From assembly GCA_963693285.1 (NCBI GenBank), contig OY848927.1:436501-500500 (forward strand): DNA of 64,000 nucleotides. The letters are read 5' to 3'. Origin of the DNA: Xestospongia muta (lineage: Eukaryota > Porifera > Demospongiae > Haplosclerida > Petrosiidae). A model generated the notes under the pieces. The model was not told the origin of the DNA and made no database searches. It saw nothing but the letters and a program-made list of their open reading frames with translations. This document shows positions 1 to 13,761 of this stretch, piece after piece. The translations under genes were made by a program, and so were the position numbers. Numbering within the stretch: the first letter of the stretch is position 1; every line of letters starts with the position of its first letter.

Positions 1-645
1 TAAGGATGACCACTTGTATTGAGATGAAGAAACTCTCACCCCACGTACTACAAGAGAGAAGAAATAGTTGAATAATGTTATGTGGTAGTAATGTCAGACC
101 TAAAGGGAAATCCTTTGGCAAAATTGTAAGTGGAAGAAAATGTAACAGCTGCTAGCTCAAAAATATATGCCAGGTAACTTAGTCCCTCTATAGAGTAGCT
201 TTGTAATACCTTTATAATCTGAGGGACTTTCACTAAATGCAAACATTAAACATTTTATAGCACAAAATAAAGATTACCAGCCAATGCTCCAAGGAGGACA
301 GCTAGACTTAAACATCGTGCAATTGCTATTTTGATACAATGATCTGAAAAGGTATAAATTATGCTGAACTCAGTGAAGTAATGTGAATGATCATGAATCA
401 TGATTACACATTCGAATTATGGTTAGAAATGCATGTACGTGTTAACTATATGTGTAGTCTAGTGTTGTTGGTTGGTCTTTTGTTAGGTGGACAGCAGGTG
501 CAATGACAGCGAAAAGTATCACTGACGTTCACTTGATTTATTGTTTGTTGTCACTCACCATCAAAGAGGTTAAAGTCCTTTATGACTATATCGTAACAAT
601 CACCAGGAAAGAAATAGTTGAAGATCACGTCCATATCTAATAGGT
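1..645 (-). CDS. MPDU1: MPDU1-like protein (mannose-P-dolichol utilization defect 1), N-terminal part, cut by window edge
   Basis: Four minus-strand exons read in frame: 559-645, 278-343, 100-232 and 1-47 (continuing off the window). MPDU1 is a PQ-loop ER membrane protein needed to use dolichol-linked mannose and glucose in glycan and GPI-anchor synthesis. The reading FFPGDCYDIVIKDFNLF followed by HCIKIAIARCLSLAVLLGA matches the family N terminus, then VKVPQIIKVL gives the PQ-loop motif (VKLPQ in vertebrates), and TWGESFFISIQ matches the SSWGEALFLMLQ stretch. Each exon has GT/AG borders and phases agree. The ATG at 634 gives a plausible start, but exon 559-645 has an acceptor in front of it, so a short coding first exon further upstream is possible. 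The gene is head-to-head with the TMTC4-like gene. The C-terminal half is outside the window. Family call is from recalled sequence, not a search. Confidence 0.85.
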
Positions 646-826
646 CTGTAAGGGGATTAATAATATGATTAAAATAATACTCCTACTCAAACAATGAATA
701 CCTTAGAGACTGTTCACAATTGTCACGTGATTAGCAATGAGTTTGTTTTGTTTTTGGGGAAGGGTTGCTCAAGTTCTCTTTTTATGAACAGGTAGCCTGA
801 AGTTGGAACCTAGCCCTAATTGTGGC
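646..826. promoter_or_regulatory. Divergent intergenic region between MPDU1 and TMTC4-like gene
   Basis: About 180 bases separate the first recognisable MPDU1 exon from the TMTC4-like start codon, so both genes probably share this region as a promoter. It contains GTCACGTGAT at about 721-730, a palindromic CACGTG E-box of the kind repeated across the window. Any MPDU1 5' exon would also lie here. No TATA box is obvious. Confidence 0.4.
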
Positions 827-2413
827 ATGTACGAAGCCAGAGAAATGAGACAAGCTAAGTGGGCGAGCTTGAGGGAAAATGTAAGGGGGCGTGGCATTTC
901 TCCTGATTTGTATTTCTGCAAGGCTTTATCGCTAATAATTTTTGTATTGTGTGTGTTTCTCCATGCCAACACACTGTTTGGCGGTTTTGTCTTTGATGAT
1001 CACGAAGCCATTGAGACGAATAATGATGTAATGTAAGTAATCTTCAACAATAGGCTAGCTAGTACGTAACAGGTAGTGACAGTAGTATATAACAACAATA
1101 GTTATTATTACTTTAATATTGTCTTATTGTAGTTATAAAGTATTGTATTTATAGTGCTTGTGTTGTGTCGTGTGTAAGGAAATAGTCTAGCTATGAATGG
1201 CTTTGCTCTGCTTGTATTGTTTAAGGATTTAAGTTAGAGGTTAATTAATGATGTAGTCTTGTGTGTTGATTACACAAGTAAACAAATAGTAATGGACACA
1301 CACACAGTCCATACAATTACATATAACTTAATCAAATAATTCATTACTCAGAGGAGAATTAATATGTTTTCTTTTATATAATTGTTGTTGTTGTTGTTGT
1401 CAGATCTGATACACCTTTGGCACAACTGTTCAAAAATGATTTTTGGGGGACACCAATATCAGATCCAGAATCACATAAGTCATACAGGCCATTAACTATT
1501 CTTTCTTTTCGTTTAAACCGACAATTTCACGGCTTGTCTCCTCTTGGTTTTCATGTCGTCAATGTTTTCCTTCATGGATCTGTTTGTATATTGTTACTTC
1601 AAGTGTTTATCCAAGCTGGTGTAGAGCAGGATATTGCAGGAATGGCAGTAATGATATTTACAGTACATCCTATACATACTGAAGCTGTTAGTAAGATTGT
1701 TTGTAATTAATCTTGTCATGGAATTATAATTGTGTTGTAATTGTTTAAAGATGTATTGCCTTTCTGACTAAATGTATTTCATTATCGTAAGTAATATAGT
1801 TGTGATTATTCTAAGTAACAAGTGCTATCGTGTACTTTAATAATAAACTCATTGTATTTCATGTTTATCTGTACAGGTGGCTAATGTTGTTGGACGTGGT
1901 GAAATCTTATCAGCCCTGTTCTATCTCCTTTCCTTCTTGACATACTTAAAATATCTTTCATTCACTTTGACCTGGTGTCAAATACAAGAATCTAATCGCT
2001 TTGGAAGACTGTCCATGCTCTGGTTACCAATCAGTATGACCTTGGCTACTATAGCTTTGTTGTGCAAAGAGCAAGGCATTACTGTACTTGGAGTATGTTT
2101 GTTATATGATCTGTTTATTGTTGGTAGAATTCAATTACAGATACAGACTAGGATGCCATGGATAGCCATCAAGTTAGTTCTCAGTTAACACAGTATTTCA
2201 TTACACTATAAAAAAGTTGTCTACTTTTAAGAGATTGATTTTAATAATTGTATGTAGTAGAATTTATTATTAATTTGTTATTTGCTGGCTATACAAAATT
2301 AACCTTTGGTTGTGTACTGTTTTGACCATTTCAATTCAGTTGAAAGGATGCTGGTCTCTTTTATAATAACTTCAATAGGAGACATAAATGTACCAATGGC
2401 CATGTGCAATCAT

Positions 2414-2474
<61 letters not shown>

Positions 2475-5400
2475 AAAATAGCAATTAAAACAATTCATTA
2501 TGTGCTTGCTAAGCATTCCAGTATTTGAGTATTATTGAAATAAAGCAGCTCTGGCAGGTATCAGTATATTGGGTGCTAAGAGTGGGCCTGAAGGGTATTA
2601 TGCACCTTCAATATCTTTTAAAGAGGTAAAGGTGCTTTGCCTATCATAAAAGAAAGAGTATTAAATTTTTAAAGTCTAAACAAAGTAATTATTTCAGTAA
2701 ACAATAGCTACATTCTATTATTAGCTGCATTTGATTTGTCTAGTGACTTACAAACTTAAACTTAATAATTTAATTAATAGAGGGTGGATATGTCTTTGGT
2801 GTGTATGGTAGCTGTTTATATGACATGCTTTATTTTGTGTCAAGTATTTGTTGAGCAGGTCTGTATTGTCCAAATAAATCCAAAGAATTTGTGAAACCAT
2901 AATTGTTGCAACGAAATCAACATTTGTCTCCTCTTAATGAGTTAGTACATAAATGTTTTCAATTGTGGTATAACTCCTTGTTTATACACACACAAGGAAG
3001 TCCCTTCTTTTATGTGCATCCTCTTCAGTCATACTTGTTTATACATGTTTTTATCATGTGCAGGTATGAAGGTCAATTAAGGGGTTTTCTTTGGAGATTT
3101 TTTGTGGTTACCTTCTTTGGAGGGATTATCATACTTGGTAGAGTCTTAATCAGCCGAGGATCACCGATGTTTGTCGAATCAGATAATCCTGCTTCTTTCT
3201 CTGATGTATTTTTAACCAGAACACTAACTTATTTATATTTAATTCCCTTTAATGTTTGGCTTCTTCTCTGTCCATCTCATCTGTGTTTTGATTGGTCAAT
3301 GGGTAGTATACCATTAGTGGAGTCACTTACTGATTGGAGGAATTTTGAGACTGTAGTGTGCTTTATCAGTTTGATAACATTAGGAATTAAATGTAAGTAG
3401 TACTTCATTCATTTGGTATATTTGTTTAGTCATTGATCACTCTGTCCACTCAGTGATCACTCCATCCATTTACTGATCATTTCATTCATTTACTGATCAT
3501 TTCATTCATTTACTGATCATTTCATCCATTTACTGATCACTTCATTCATTTACTGATCACTTCATTCATTTACTGATCATTTCATTCATTTACTGATCAT
3601 TTCATCCATTTACTGATCACTTCATTCATTTACTGATCACTTCATTCATTTACTGATCACTTCATTCATTTACTGATCACTTCATTCATTTACTGATCAC
3701 TTCATTCATTTACTGATTATTTCATTCATTAATTCAATTATTGAATGTTATTGCATTATTATTTATTAGCAATATTGCCAGACATATATGAGTATAAAAC
3801 AACTAAATCAGATTCCAACCACATCAAAATAAACTCCAAAGTGACGTCACAGTTGTGGTCAAAGCACTCTACAGTAAGAGGAGAGGCAATTACATTAAGT
3901 TTGGCCATTTTTCTCATGGTTATCCCTTTCATCCCGGCCACTAATTTGCTATTTCCTGTCGGCTTTGTGGTGGCAGAGAGGGTTCTCTATCTCCCTAGTA
4001 TGGGTTTCTGTCTGTTGGTTGCCATGGGGATTAAAAAGATTGGGAGGAGGAGCAGAATGACCAAGAACATAAAGAGGGTATGGCTAATAACACACTATTT
4101 AATTAGTTAATTGGTTCTATAGGTCATAGTTCCTGATATAACCAAACCAATATTAACTGGTTTCTACTTGTTTCTGATAATGTTCTCATTAAAGACTGTT
4201 ATAAGGAACTCTGAATGGAAGGACACGGAGAGTTTAGCACTTTCAGCTTTGTACTCTAATCCTAGCAATGCTAAAGTACATTTTACTCTAGGAAATGTTT
4301 TAGCACAACAGGTAAGAAGATAGGGAGACATTATGTCCAGGATTGGAGAGGGGGAGTATAATGAGTGATAATGTGTTAGACTATTACCTTAATTTTGAAT
4401 TAGTTCAAAGTGAGATAACTTGACTTATTGAACATTTCAAGCAAACACAGAGACAACAAGTGCAAATTGGTTGCCTAGTAACATCAATATATCACCTGTT
4501 CAATTGGCTGACCTTAATAGTATTAGTTTGAATGATGTCTATGTACTATGTACATGTAGTATGGTATGTCATACTTAGGTCACTTACCAAAGATGTATAT
4601 ATCTCATACTTAGTACATATCATATACTAAATACACATAAATATTGACATTTTAGACAGTTTTCAGTGGTCAAGAACTCCTATACCCTTAGGAGGAGTTA
4701 CGCACTTTGATGTTGATGTTATCGGCAGTTTAGTGGCTTGATAGTCTGAGTCACCACATGTATTATGCACACACAAACACGATGATCTATACTATAGCAT
4801 ACTTAGCTTTAATAGTACTATTAATACCTGTTTACTGGTTTATTATGTGAAAAGAATTGGACTTTGTTATAGTTATTATTGCCCACCTGAAGGTTATAAT
4901 ATTGTATGTATTGAGAACATCAATGACTGTTATAGTTATCATGTGTCATAAAGTTGTTGTAATAAGAAAAACAACAACATTGTATTATATTGTTCAATTG
5001 ATATTGAATTTATTTGTACTTAGAAGGTTTGAAGGACCACTTAGAGTCTATCATGTGAGTGGGTGGTATTTAAAAGGGGAGGGAAGGAATAGGTTGACCA
5101 CCTGGTATCTTGTTTGTTGGGATCAGTGGTCAAATTGTTTTGATAATGTTTTGATGGTTTTATGCAATATTCTTGCTTCTTTTGGAGTGGTCCTATCTCT
5201 TGTGTCTTGTTTATTTTAATGAAATTAGACACACCTACATTACCAGGCCAGCTTTCTTACTAAGACGGGCATTTCAAGGATTTCTCCATTTGATCTCATT
5301 ATAGAATCCTTTTATGTCGCTAGGTATTCTTTTAAGAACTCAGTTTTGGCGTCAATTTTGATTAAATTATGTACTCCAGATCTCAAACCATAATTAGCAT

Positions 5401-8400
5401 TAATACAATAGTGGCTGTCTATGAGTGGAATAAATTAACTGTATAATGATTCCTGTGTTCATGTCATTGTGGTGAGCAGCAAACTATGTATAACATTTGA
5501 ATCACATACCATTGGTGTGTGGCCAGACAATAGTAAGAGACAGAGGTCTATTGCATGACAAATAAGGCTTCAGATATTAAATAGGGAATTAATAGTGTCA
5601 TGAAATGCACGTAATTGTTTTAGATGAGTCTTTGTAGTATGGTCACTCTATTGACATTAGCGGAGACACTAATCTATCCTCCAGTGAGGTGATAGTCCAT
5701 AAGTTTAAGAATCCAATAGTATTTGATTTAGTTTAATACATGCTTGACATATATGTCCATCTGTTATTTCTGGAGCCAGTAAGGTGTCTGTTTAAATTAT
5801 TGAAAAACTCTGATGATATTTATGGAAGTGAATATTAATACAAATTAGTGAAAGCGTCAATGGTCTAACCAAATATTGTATGATTGTTTGGGCATTAAAT
5901 GTAAAACAGAATCACTAAAAGATGTTTGTCATCCTTCATTCCTGTTTCTCTCTCCTACACACCATCTGCCTGTTTTGAGCATAGTAGGCAATTACCACTT
6001 TTTTGTGGTTTGAGGGTCAGACTTTCTATATGAATTGAGTGTTGTGTATACACGTCCTTAACGAATAAATTAACACCTGGGACCTATTAATGGATTTTTA
6101 GGACACCTTATGTTTTCATTAGTTGATGGTTTGAAGACCTATTATACAGCGGTGGTATGATAGTATTGTCAGGTGGTAATCTTTTTAGTAGCTATGATAT
6201 AATATTGTTATTATTATTGTGTGGGCCTGATGTCATGTGCTGTCATAGCAAATGTCATACTTCAGAGTAATCTTTGATTAACATGTTATTACATAATCTA
6301 TTGTATTATGAGCTTACATCATTTACCAGTTCTAGTTATAACAATAATCATATCGTATCGCCATATCATATGAGTTTACATCAGGTACCAGATTCTAGCT
6401 AGAACAATAATCATATCATATCACCATATCATATGAGTTTACCTAGTACTAAAAATATACCATGTATCATTTCATATCCTAGACTATGTGTTGTTAAGTC
6501 TGTGTATGTCATAATCTTATAACTAAGAGTCATAGTATATAATTAAGAGTACTTTTATCTATTATATTATATGTGTGTGTGTGTGTGTGTGTGTATTGTA
6601 ATTGTTGCACGGTTATATCCATGCTTTCTTTATCACTTTTGTTGTGCTATTTTTATCTTGAAATAGCTTATTCTTTTCTGTTTAAAAACATCTTTTGTTT
6701 ATTGTACTATTATTAACTATAGAGATCATTGCTTTGTTCTTTCTTAAGGGAAAACGCCGCTGTGAACAACATTATCGTGAAGCCATTAAACTTAGACCTA
6801 ACTACACTCTAGCTTGGACTAACTTGGGTCTTGTATTATTTAATACAGGTAACTATAGCAACCATCATATTTATCAATGTAATGTTATTGAAATGCAGTG
6901 TGTATGAAAGTTCACTGCAATGAATATACTTAAGTGTAAGCATATGACAATGAATAGACAGGATTGGTTATTATGTGTACAAACCAAGTGGGAGGTCACA
7001 TGATCATCTAACTAGTTCAATAAGCCATAAAGTTCAGGTCTTTTGATATGTGGCAGACAATATATTGTTACTGTTAAAAAATTAGAATAGTTGGTAGTGA
7101 GTTCATCATGAATTAGTCTGTTTTCAAGGGGACATCTTTATGTTATAGAGTAATACTGTAATCTAAGACTACTTACATTGTTAAATATCATTTGATAAAG
7201 GGTTTTTTTCTTATTATTACTTTTGTAACTATGTACTGGTTTGAACAATAGCTTTACGTGACCACTTGTGTGTGGCTTGTTGAACCTATTGTTCTCCAAA
7301 AGATTGTGGTTAATATTAACAAGGAGTTCAGTTATCAGTAGGAAGGTTTCTAATAAATTGTGGTTAGTGATGACAATGACAATGACACACACACACACAC
7401 ACACACACATTTACTGTTATAAAATTGTTTTGGCAAGGTTTGTTATTGACTTATCACTCTCTTAATATTGATAGCCTGTTTATTGTATGTCATACCTGTT
7501 CATCGTACACAATAGATGGAATGTATAATCATTAAAATCATATTAAAATACTCCTGAAAACAATGTGTTTTTAAGGTGAAGTTATGTCAGAGTATATGCA
7601 CACCCACATTGTGTGTATATTGAAGTAGGGGAATATTTATTGCAATTTTAGCGGATAGCTTTGTAAAGTGATACCTTATAAGCACTTACGTCTTTGGGTC
7701 ATGAAACAAACAAAAACAAACGATCGTTTGTGGTTTTGTCAAGGGAAACATTGTAGTTTAAAAACAAGTCCAAGAATCTCAAGATCTAGACTTAACAATA
7801 ATTTTTGGTTTCATTTTTAAACCACTTCAAGGATTTTTGATTGAAATAGTATTCAAATGAAAGCTGGCTACAGCAGACTGTATGAAACCTTAGAAAGTAG
7901 AAACTGTTTTTATGTAGATATGCCTTTAATTTACAGATAACATTATTATGGAGAATGTTAGAATGTCCTTCATGTGAGTCTTGATTGTTGACTGTTATTG
8001 CTATTTTTGGTAGATGTCTCTTGTTCAGTTATTATAATTAAAATGCCAGCTGCTGATAAATAGATATTTAATTACAAGAAAACATATGTCAGGTTGTACC
8101 AAAACAGTCGTTAATTATTGAAAAGCAAATTTTAATGAAACATCTACTTCTTGTAGAGCGTCCCATAGAAGCTGAAGAGTGTTATAAAAAAGCTCTATCT
8201 ATCAAGCATGATCATGTTAATGCTAACACAAATATGGCACACTTATGTCGACTTCAAAAGAGATGGAAAGATGCTTTAAAACACTACAGAATAGCCAGTC
8301 AACGAAGACCGAACAATCCTTTCCATCATTATCACATTGGTTTGATGCTACTCGAAATTGGAGGTCACAATAAAGTAAGTAGTATAGACATGCTATATAT

Positions 8401-11400
8401 GTGTGTGTGTGTGTGTGTGTGTAGGTGGTTTTTGTAAGGAGACATGAATCTTATGAGAGAGGTGTATATCCTAACTATTTACTCCTCACATTATAGTAAT
8501 TGTATTGTGTTGTCTATTATTGTAGGAGGCTGAACAGGAACTGACTAGAGCTCTGGAATTACATCCCAACTATGGAGAAGCACATGTAGTTTTAGGTCAA
8601 TTAATGGCTTCTAACAGTCTCTCTGATGGACAACTACCAGATGTTTTTAGGTCAAAGGTGAGCCAAAAATGATGTCTTAAGTGACCACGTTATGTAGGTA
8701 TGAGTGTATCTAATTTCTAGTTTAGTGACCGCACTTACCCTAATAAAAACAAATGACTAAAGTTAATCAACTCAATGAGAGAAATGAAGCCAATTATTGT
8801 CTTTTGAAAGTACAAGAATTAACAAACACTATGGGATAGTTTCCTCTATAGCTAAGCTTCTCAGCAATAGTGTATTATATGCCAATACATGGGTACCCCC
8901 AATAAAGGCAAACAGTTGTTGACAGTCATTCAATACTCCCCATACAGCTATGAATACTAGTAACTCCCATATACATACAATAAGAGTTCATAAACCTCAA
9001 TGTAGTCTAAATAGCTATAGTTCAACCTTTTCTATGGGGATAAACTGATAAGGTAGCCAATGTATATTGTTGTTATAAGGTTGGGCTAATTGTGAATTGA
9101 GAAGGTAGTAAGGTTGTTTATTGTCGCGTGCACTCTCTCAACAATGTAATGCATGCTATTATGTATGAGCTGATTTAGTGAGTATATACGAACTCTGGAT
9201 CTGTCATAATATGTCACTAGTAGTGGGTGGTGTGTAAAGCACATGCCTTCTCTGTGGGAAGGTGGCTTATACACTGTGTGGGCTATTCAACACATAACAA
9301 CTGTTAACAAAACATCTAATCTTATAACTGCGAACTGTGATAATAATACAGATAAACTATAATTGTTGTTAGGGTAACTTTCAGTTGGGAAGCAAAATAG
9401 ATATCAAAGCCTTTAGTCTTATCAATGTCCTGTGTTACGATGATTAGTGTTGTTTCAAAATCTTACTAGAGTCAACTACTAATTAAAAAACGCAAACAAA
9501 GGAACGTGTTTTTAATTGATTTTTTATAGTAACTTCATAAATTAGATAAACTAATTTAGCTAAAAGGCACACCTTATACAACAACAGTTGACCCATCCAT
9601 CCATAGTGGCTGCAGTTTCAATTTGATCAACAAACCCAATACATTCTTGTTAATGCATCATTAATTTATCAGTGTATCAGGTTGAATTCTCTATGGCTTT
9701 GAGGTATTAGCATGTTTGTGTTAAGAGCCACAACAGAGACATATTTCAATTGGCAACACTCCACTTCTAGTTAAAGTAAACTTTTTTGTCTAGTGAGGAA
9801 TCCCATAGCTATTGCTAATATTCTTTGTATGTCATTTAGACTCACATAAATATACAAAATATTTAAGAGAAACATTAAAAGTGGGTTGGTTTTGTTTCAA
9901 TTCCAGTCTGGTTGTAGTTTACATTGAGTGGTCTAATTTTTTTTGTAACAAATTCTTTTCCTACCATGTGATTGATTGAATAACATTGTCTCATATAGAT
10001 AATACACAACAATACTCTTGATAATGGTTAGGGCTTATTACAATAGATCTCAATTGTACTCATAGACTATGGTTTCACACAATCTATTGTGTGTTATTGG
10101 CAGCTGTTGTATTGTGTTATTAAGTCTCTTTTGTTCTTGTTGTCACTGTCAATAAGGCTGGAATGACTATTGTAGTGTGTAAATTTACCTTCAAAGGGAG
10201 CCTTCCTTTCACCACTATCAGCAGGCTCTAACTGGTAACAAGATTTCTATTGTTCTATTGGGTAGGCAAGTATGTAGTTTTTGATGTGTTAATGAAATGA
10301 TAGACACTTTATTATGAAGCCTGTACAATACTTACCACACACACTAAGACTATTGTATTTCATTACAATAGTTTATAAGTGTGTAATTTAATAGGGTGAC
10401 TTGTTTTTATCTAAAACTGGTTTTCCTAACTTGTTTTATATTACATAAAATTGATGCGATTGTCATCACATGGATCTGTCCCTGCTTCCTGTCTAATTAT
10501 AAATATTTAAGTCGTGGTAGCTTTGAAGTATATTCTGGCAATAATCCTAGGTGGTATTGTCTTCGTGACATTGAAAGTAGCCGATATGCTATCACAAACA
10601 ACCACTCTCCCTTTCAAGTTTTCAAGAATAATTCATTACCTAATAGTTCGTAATCGGTCACAGTATAACATTAGTATAATATTGTATAAACTATTGGGAT
10701 TACCCCATTAAGCTTTGTGTCGACCAGCGTGTTTTTGTTTTCTTTATCGGGTTGTTTTACGGCTCGGAGTACTTTGCCAACTCCAACAGAAACTCTTATA
10801 AAGTTATATAATCATTTAGGCTATATGCACCACATAAACATTACACACTTATACACACACACATGGACATAGAATAAAGGAATCTCAATTATAACAACTA
10901 GTTTATGTTCATTAGAGTAGATCATCATGTATCCAAACAAAAGTACATGAACTTTTAATGACTCATACCACATCATCACACTCACTATATTTAACCTCTT
11001 TTTATAGGCAATTTATCATTTAAAAAAAGGTTTATCACTAGCAGAAATGAATGAGAAGACTAAAGAGATACATTATCTACTGGGAAGACTATTGGCTATT
11101 GATGTTAGTTGTATTACTATTTAACACACTCATAATCACAGGGTGTTGATTACTTTATCTGTGTACTGTTATTCTGTTATTGGATGTCTACCCTAAGCCC
11201 GATAAATAATGTATTTTATTGTCTTGTGACTAGGAACATCAACTAGAAGAAGCCAAGTTTTATTTAGAGAGAGCACTTCAACTCTCTCCTGGTCACGATA
11301 AGGCTCACCTAGAATTGGCTCAAGTCCATGAAAAGTTGCTAATAAAGACAAAAAACCAAAAAAGGAGATCATCCGTAATAAGAAATTCTACTAAAAAACG

Positions 11401-11410
11401 TAAGAAATGA
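827..11410 (+). CDS. TMTC4: TMTC4-like transmembrane O-mannosyltransferase with TPR repeats
   Basis: Eleven exons keep frame throughout: 827-1032, 1404-1686, 1877-2172, 3064-3392, 3770-4077, 4123-4311, 6749-6848, 8157-8374, 8526-8657, 11008-11103, 11234-11410; about 777 residues against 741 in human TMTC4. TMTC proteins are multi-pass ER proteins; family members O-mannosylate cadherin domains. Seen: a first membrane segment then [12 protein letters not shown] (family hallmark), [31 protein letters not shown] across the exon 2/3 junction, [11 protein letters not shown], the DUF1736 region with [10 protein letters not shown] and [11 protein letters not shown] (about residues 300-350), [16 protein letters not shown], then TPR-like helices from about residue 500 to the end. 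The tail is very basic (KKRKK), which would suit a cytosolic or ER-retrieval end. Introns 6, 7 and 9 are long (1.3-2.4 kb) and hold only low-complexity DNA. Wording is closest to TMTC4 among the four vertebrate paralogues. Confidence 0.9.
2418..2470. repeat. (GA)n microsatellite in TMTC4 intron 3
   Basis: An uninterrupted GA dinucleotide run of about 50 bases lies inside the intron between exons 1877-2172 and 3064-3392. An open frame through it (Arg-Glu repeats) is an artefact. Confidence 0.95.
3430..3735. repeat. 20-bp minisatellite in TMTC4 intron 4
   Basis: About 15 head-to-tail copies of TTCATTCATTTACTGATCAC fill most of the intron between exons 3064-3392 and 3770-4077. Copies vary at a few positions (ATTCATTC/ATCCATTT, TGATCAC/TGATCAT). 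Each carries the palindrome TGATCA. The array ends about 35 bases before the next splice acceptor. Confidence 0.95.
4312..6748. other. Long TMTC4 intron 6, no gene seen
   Basis: This 2.4-kb intron is AT-rich and contains duplicated short stretches near 6300-6440 (ATCATATCATATCACCATATCATATGAG) and a GT dinucleotide run at about 6570-6593. An open frame at 4857-5219 has no recognisable domain and no splice context, so I treat it as chance. Confidence 0.6.
8658..11007. other. Long TMTC4 intron 9, no gene seen
   Basis: A 2.35-kb AT-rich intron. Small open frames at 9086-9274 and 10396-10711 lack family resemblance. No repeats of note and no nested gene on either strand could be supported. Confidence 0.55.
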
Positions 11411-11817
11411 TATTGTCAACTCTTTTCAATATTTATGAGAGCAGTTATGTTTAAAACACACAAACAGTTGTATTATGAAAGTACGTATGAATTGTTAAGA
11501 TAATTTTATGTGCAGCAGTGATATTAAATCAAACAAAATTTAGGAAATAATTGAAAAAAGTTTGATTGACATGTATTATTAATAACAGTGATATATGGAA
11601 TATTATAATAATAATAATAATAATAATAACAAAGTGTGTAATTAATTCATGAAGAAACACACAATAATTAGTAAATATTAGTTTTAAAGGTTTTAACAAT
11701 ATAATATAACTCTGTGGAGGTGAGAGAATCGTCTTATTCTTTTGCGAGAAAACTCGAGATGAAATGTTGCATGTATAAACAGGAGAGAAAAACAAAACTA
11801 AATGGAATTAAAAATGA
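11411..11817. other. Convergent 3' intergenic region, TMTC4 / Sox
   Basis: About 400 bases between two stop codons on opposite strands, presumably holding both 3' UTRs. It is strongly AT-rich and includes an ATA/ATT trinucleotide run at about 11604-11628. No polyadenylation hexamer stood out on either strand. Confidence 0.5.
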
Positions 11818-13074
11818 CTATGAAGAGGAAGGAAGTGTTGTAGAGAGAGAGTGAGGAGCAGGGAGAAGAACAATAGTAGGTGAGGGTGTTGTAGGTTCCT
11901 TACATCTAGTTGAAGTTGGTGTGGTTTGGATAACTTGAGCTGCCTGCCGCATCCACAGCTGACATGAGACACACTGGCACGCTGGATAGGTCTGGAGATA
12001 GCCTGCAGGGGACTGAGCATTATGTTGATGATGTACAGTACTAAGTTCTGGCATACTCTCTGCAGAGCGTAACCCACCGAGATGAGATGATTGCATCAGC
12101 AGACTGACTCCATGGTGACTTCCTCCTATTCCTCCTGCATGTCCTGGGAACTGGATGGGCAAAAGAGGCTGCACATTTGAAGAATTGACCTGTGGAATGG
12201 AATGACTTTTGATTTCTGTAGCTGTTACAGCCACAGATGTTGTTTTAGAGGTTGGAGTTGAGTTAACTGATGGAGGAGATGATGATGACGAGGATGACTC
12301 TGTAAGTGTATCTGGATCTATTACAGCTGGTCTTGAAGTGATCAAGGTCTGGCGTGGTTCAATATGTGATGTGGTGGTATAGTTGATGGTTGGAGTGTTG
12401 TCCATTTTAATGAAAATAGCCTGTGGCTTCCCATCGGTGGTTGGAACAAATGGTAGAAGGTGAGGTACTGGTGAGAGAGGGGAAGTAATAGTCGGAGCTG
12501 CTGCAAGTTGAATAACTGGAGTTGTTTGCAAGATTGTTGGAGTTCCTTGCAGTCCAGCTGGTAACATTGATCTTTGAAGTAATAACGTCCCAGGTGATCC
12601 TGCTGTTGTACCTGCTGTCTGTATGAAACTTGTTGTTGGAATAGAGTTAGTAGCAGCAGCAACTACAGGTTGATGGTGTTGATGTAAGATATGAACTTGA
12701 TGAGCTGTTGGTTCCTGAGTGCTACCACTAGGACTTGATGTGACAGAGCCACTAGAAAGGCTTGGTAAAGAATAAGCAGAGCCTACAGTCATTCTGCCAC
12801 TTTTGAATGGATTTTTTGGCTTTCTTCTTGGTCTATATCGGTAATGAGGATATTCTACCATATGCTGTTCTCGTATCTTTTTCGCTTCTTCGATGTAAGG
12901 ACGTTTTTCTGCATCAGACAGAGCCTTCCATTCAGTCCCTAGTTTTTTGCTCAACTCAGAGTTATGCATTCTTGGATTCTCTTGAGCAAGTTGTTTTCGT
13001 CTCTCTTTGGACCAGACCATGAAGGCGTTCATAGGTCGTTTGATATGATCAGGAGATCTGGACATGACGGTCAT
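11818..13074 (-). CDS. Sox-family HMG-box transcription factor, group B-like
   Basis: A single coding exon of 418 codons. The HMG box spans about residues 9-86: it starts [13 protein letters not shown] (Sox signature RPMNAFMVW at 13-21), continues with [17 protein letters not shown] and [13 protein letters not shown], and ends [14 protein letters not shown]. The QENPxMHNSE and RRKPKN wording is closest to SoxB (Sox14/21 type) in my recollection. Sox proteins bind and bend DNA at ACAAT-like sites in the nucleus. The rest (about 330 residues) is Ser/Thr/Pro/Gln-rich and probably disordered transactivation sequence. A splice acceptor (CTTTCTAG) sits a few bases upstream of the ATG at 13074, so a non-coding first exon is likely. 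Group assignment needs a tree; SoxC or F is less likely from the box sequence. Confidence 0.93.
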   Translation of the reverse strand: MTVMSRSPDHIKRPMNAFMVWSKERRKQLAQENPRMHNSELSKKLGTEWKALSDAEKRPYIEEAKKIREQHMVEYPHYRYRPRRKPKNPFKSGRMTVGSAYSLPSLSSGSVTSSPSGSTQEPTAHQVHILHQHHQPVVAAATNSIPTTSFIQTAGTTAGSPGTLLLQRSMLPAGLQGTPTILQTTPVIQLAAAPTITSPLSPVPHLLPFVPTTDGKPQAIFIKMDNTPTINYTTTSHIEPRQTLITSRPAVIDPDTLTESSSSSSSPPSVNSTPTSKTTSVAVTATEIKSHSIPQVNSSNVQPLLPIQFPGHAGGIGGSHHGVSLLMQSSHLGGLRSAESMPELSTVHHQHNAQSPAGYLQTYPACQCVSCQLWMRQAAQVIQTTPTSTRCKEPTTPSPTIVLLPAPHSLSTTLPSSS

Positions 13075-13761
13075 TGGTCGTCTAGAAAGAGAAGGAAATC
13101 AACTTACAAGCAACTACGAGTTTTTTTAGAACCTGTTGCAACTGTTGCAGTAGTATTTAATGTTATGCAAGCCACAAAGAAGCTTGCTGAAAATATGTCA
13201 ACGGCTGGCTACAACCAATAAGTCTATTTGCATCATTGACAAAACTACAATAATACTAGACAATTGTATTACGACTCACCGAAAGAATAGTGATCCGCAG
13301 TCAGAGAGAAACAAGGGTTTTGTAAGTGGTATGTGGTCGAAGATCTTTTGCAGTTGATGTTAAATGCGTACAACTATTATATGAACACTACAGTGTACTC
13401 TTTATTAAAATTGTTTTTAAACGAGAGGAAGTACAAGCTCACAATTGACCTTTATGAAAACAAGCCATTATCTCAGCCATTGTTACAACAGGGATATGAA
13501 TATCATTAATACAACGACGGCTATAAATAAGTGTGACTTCATTCTTTCCCAGACGGGAGATTTATCAAAGGAGTAGTTCTCCAAATTGGATCAGGAGCTC
13601 TCCACAAGAATTTAATAACAGACTTATTAATGACTGCTTAAAATTATTTGAATTTTTTTTTAAAGAAAGAATTGTGTGCAAGAAAATAAGGTTCAGGTTA
13701 AAGAAGAAATGCTGCATCAACGAAAAAGTACTTTTATAATTTCTATAGTAACAAATACATA
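13075..13761. other. Region upstream of Sox and downstream of ARGLU1
   Basis: About 690 bases. The part next to 13075 contains the acceptor for the Sox gene and, further out, presumably its 5' untranslated exon and promoter. The part next to 13761 should be the 3' UTR of ARGLU1, which runs the same way. These two genes form the only same-strand neighbours in the window. Short open frames on the plus strand have no support. Confidence 0.5.

Noticed and set aside
4857..5219. 120-codon hydrophobic frame inside a TMTC4 intron
   Set aside because: No recognisable domain, no splice or promoter context, and composition fits AT-rich intron DNA.
12342..12662. Minus-strand Leu/Gln-rich frame inside the Sox gene
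   Set aside because: Alternative frame of the Sox coding exon.
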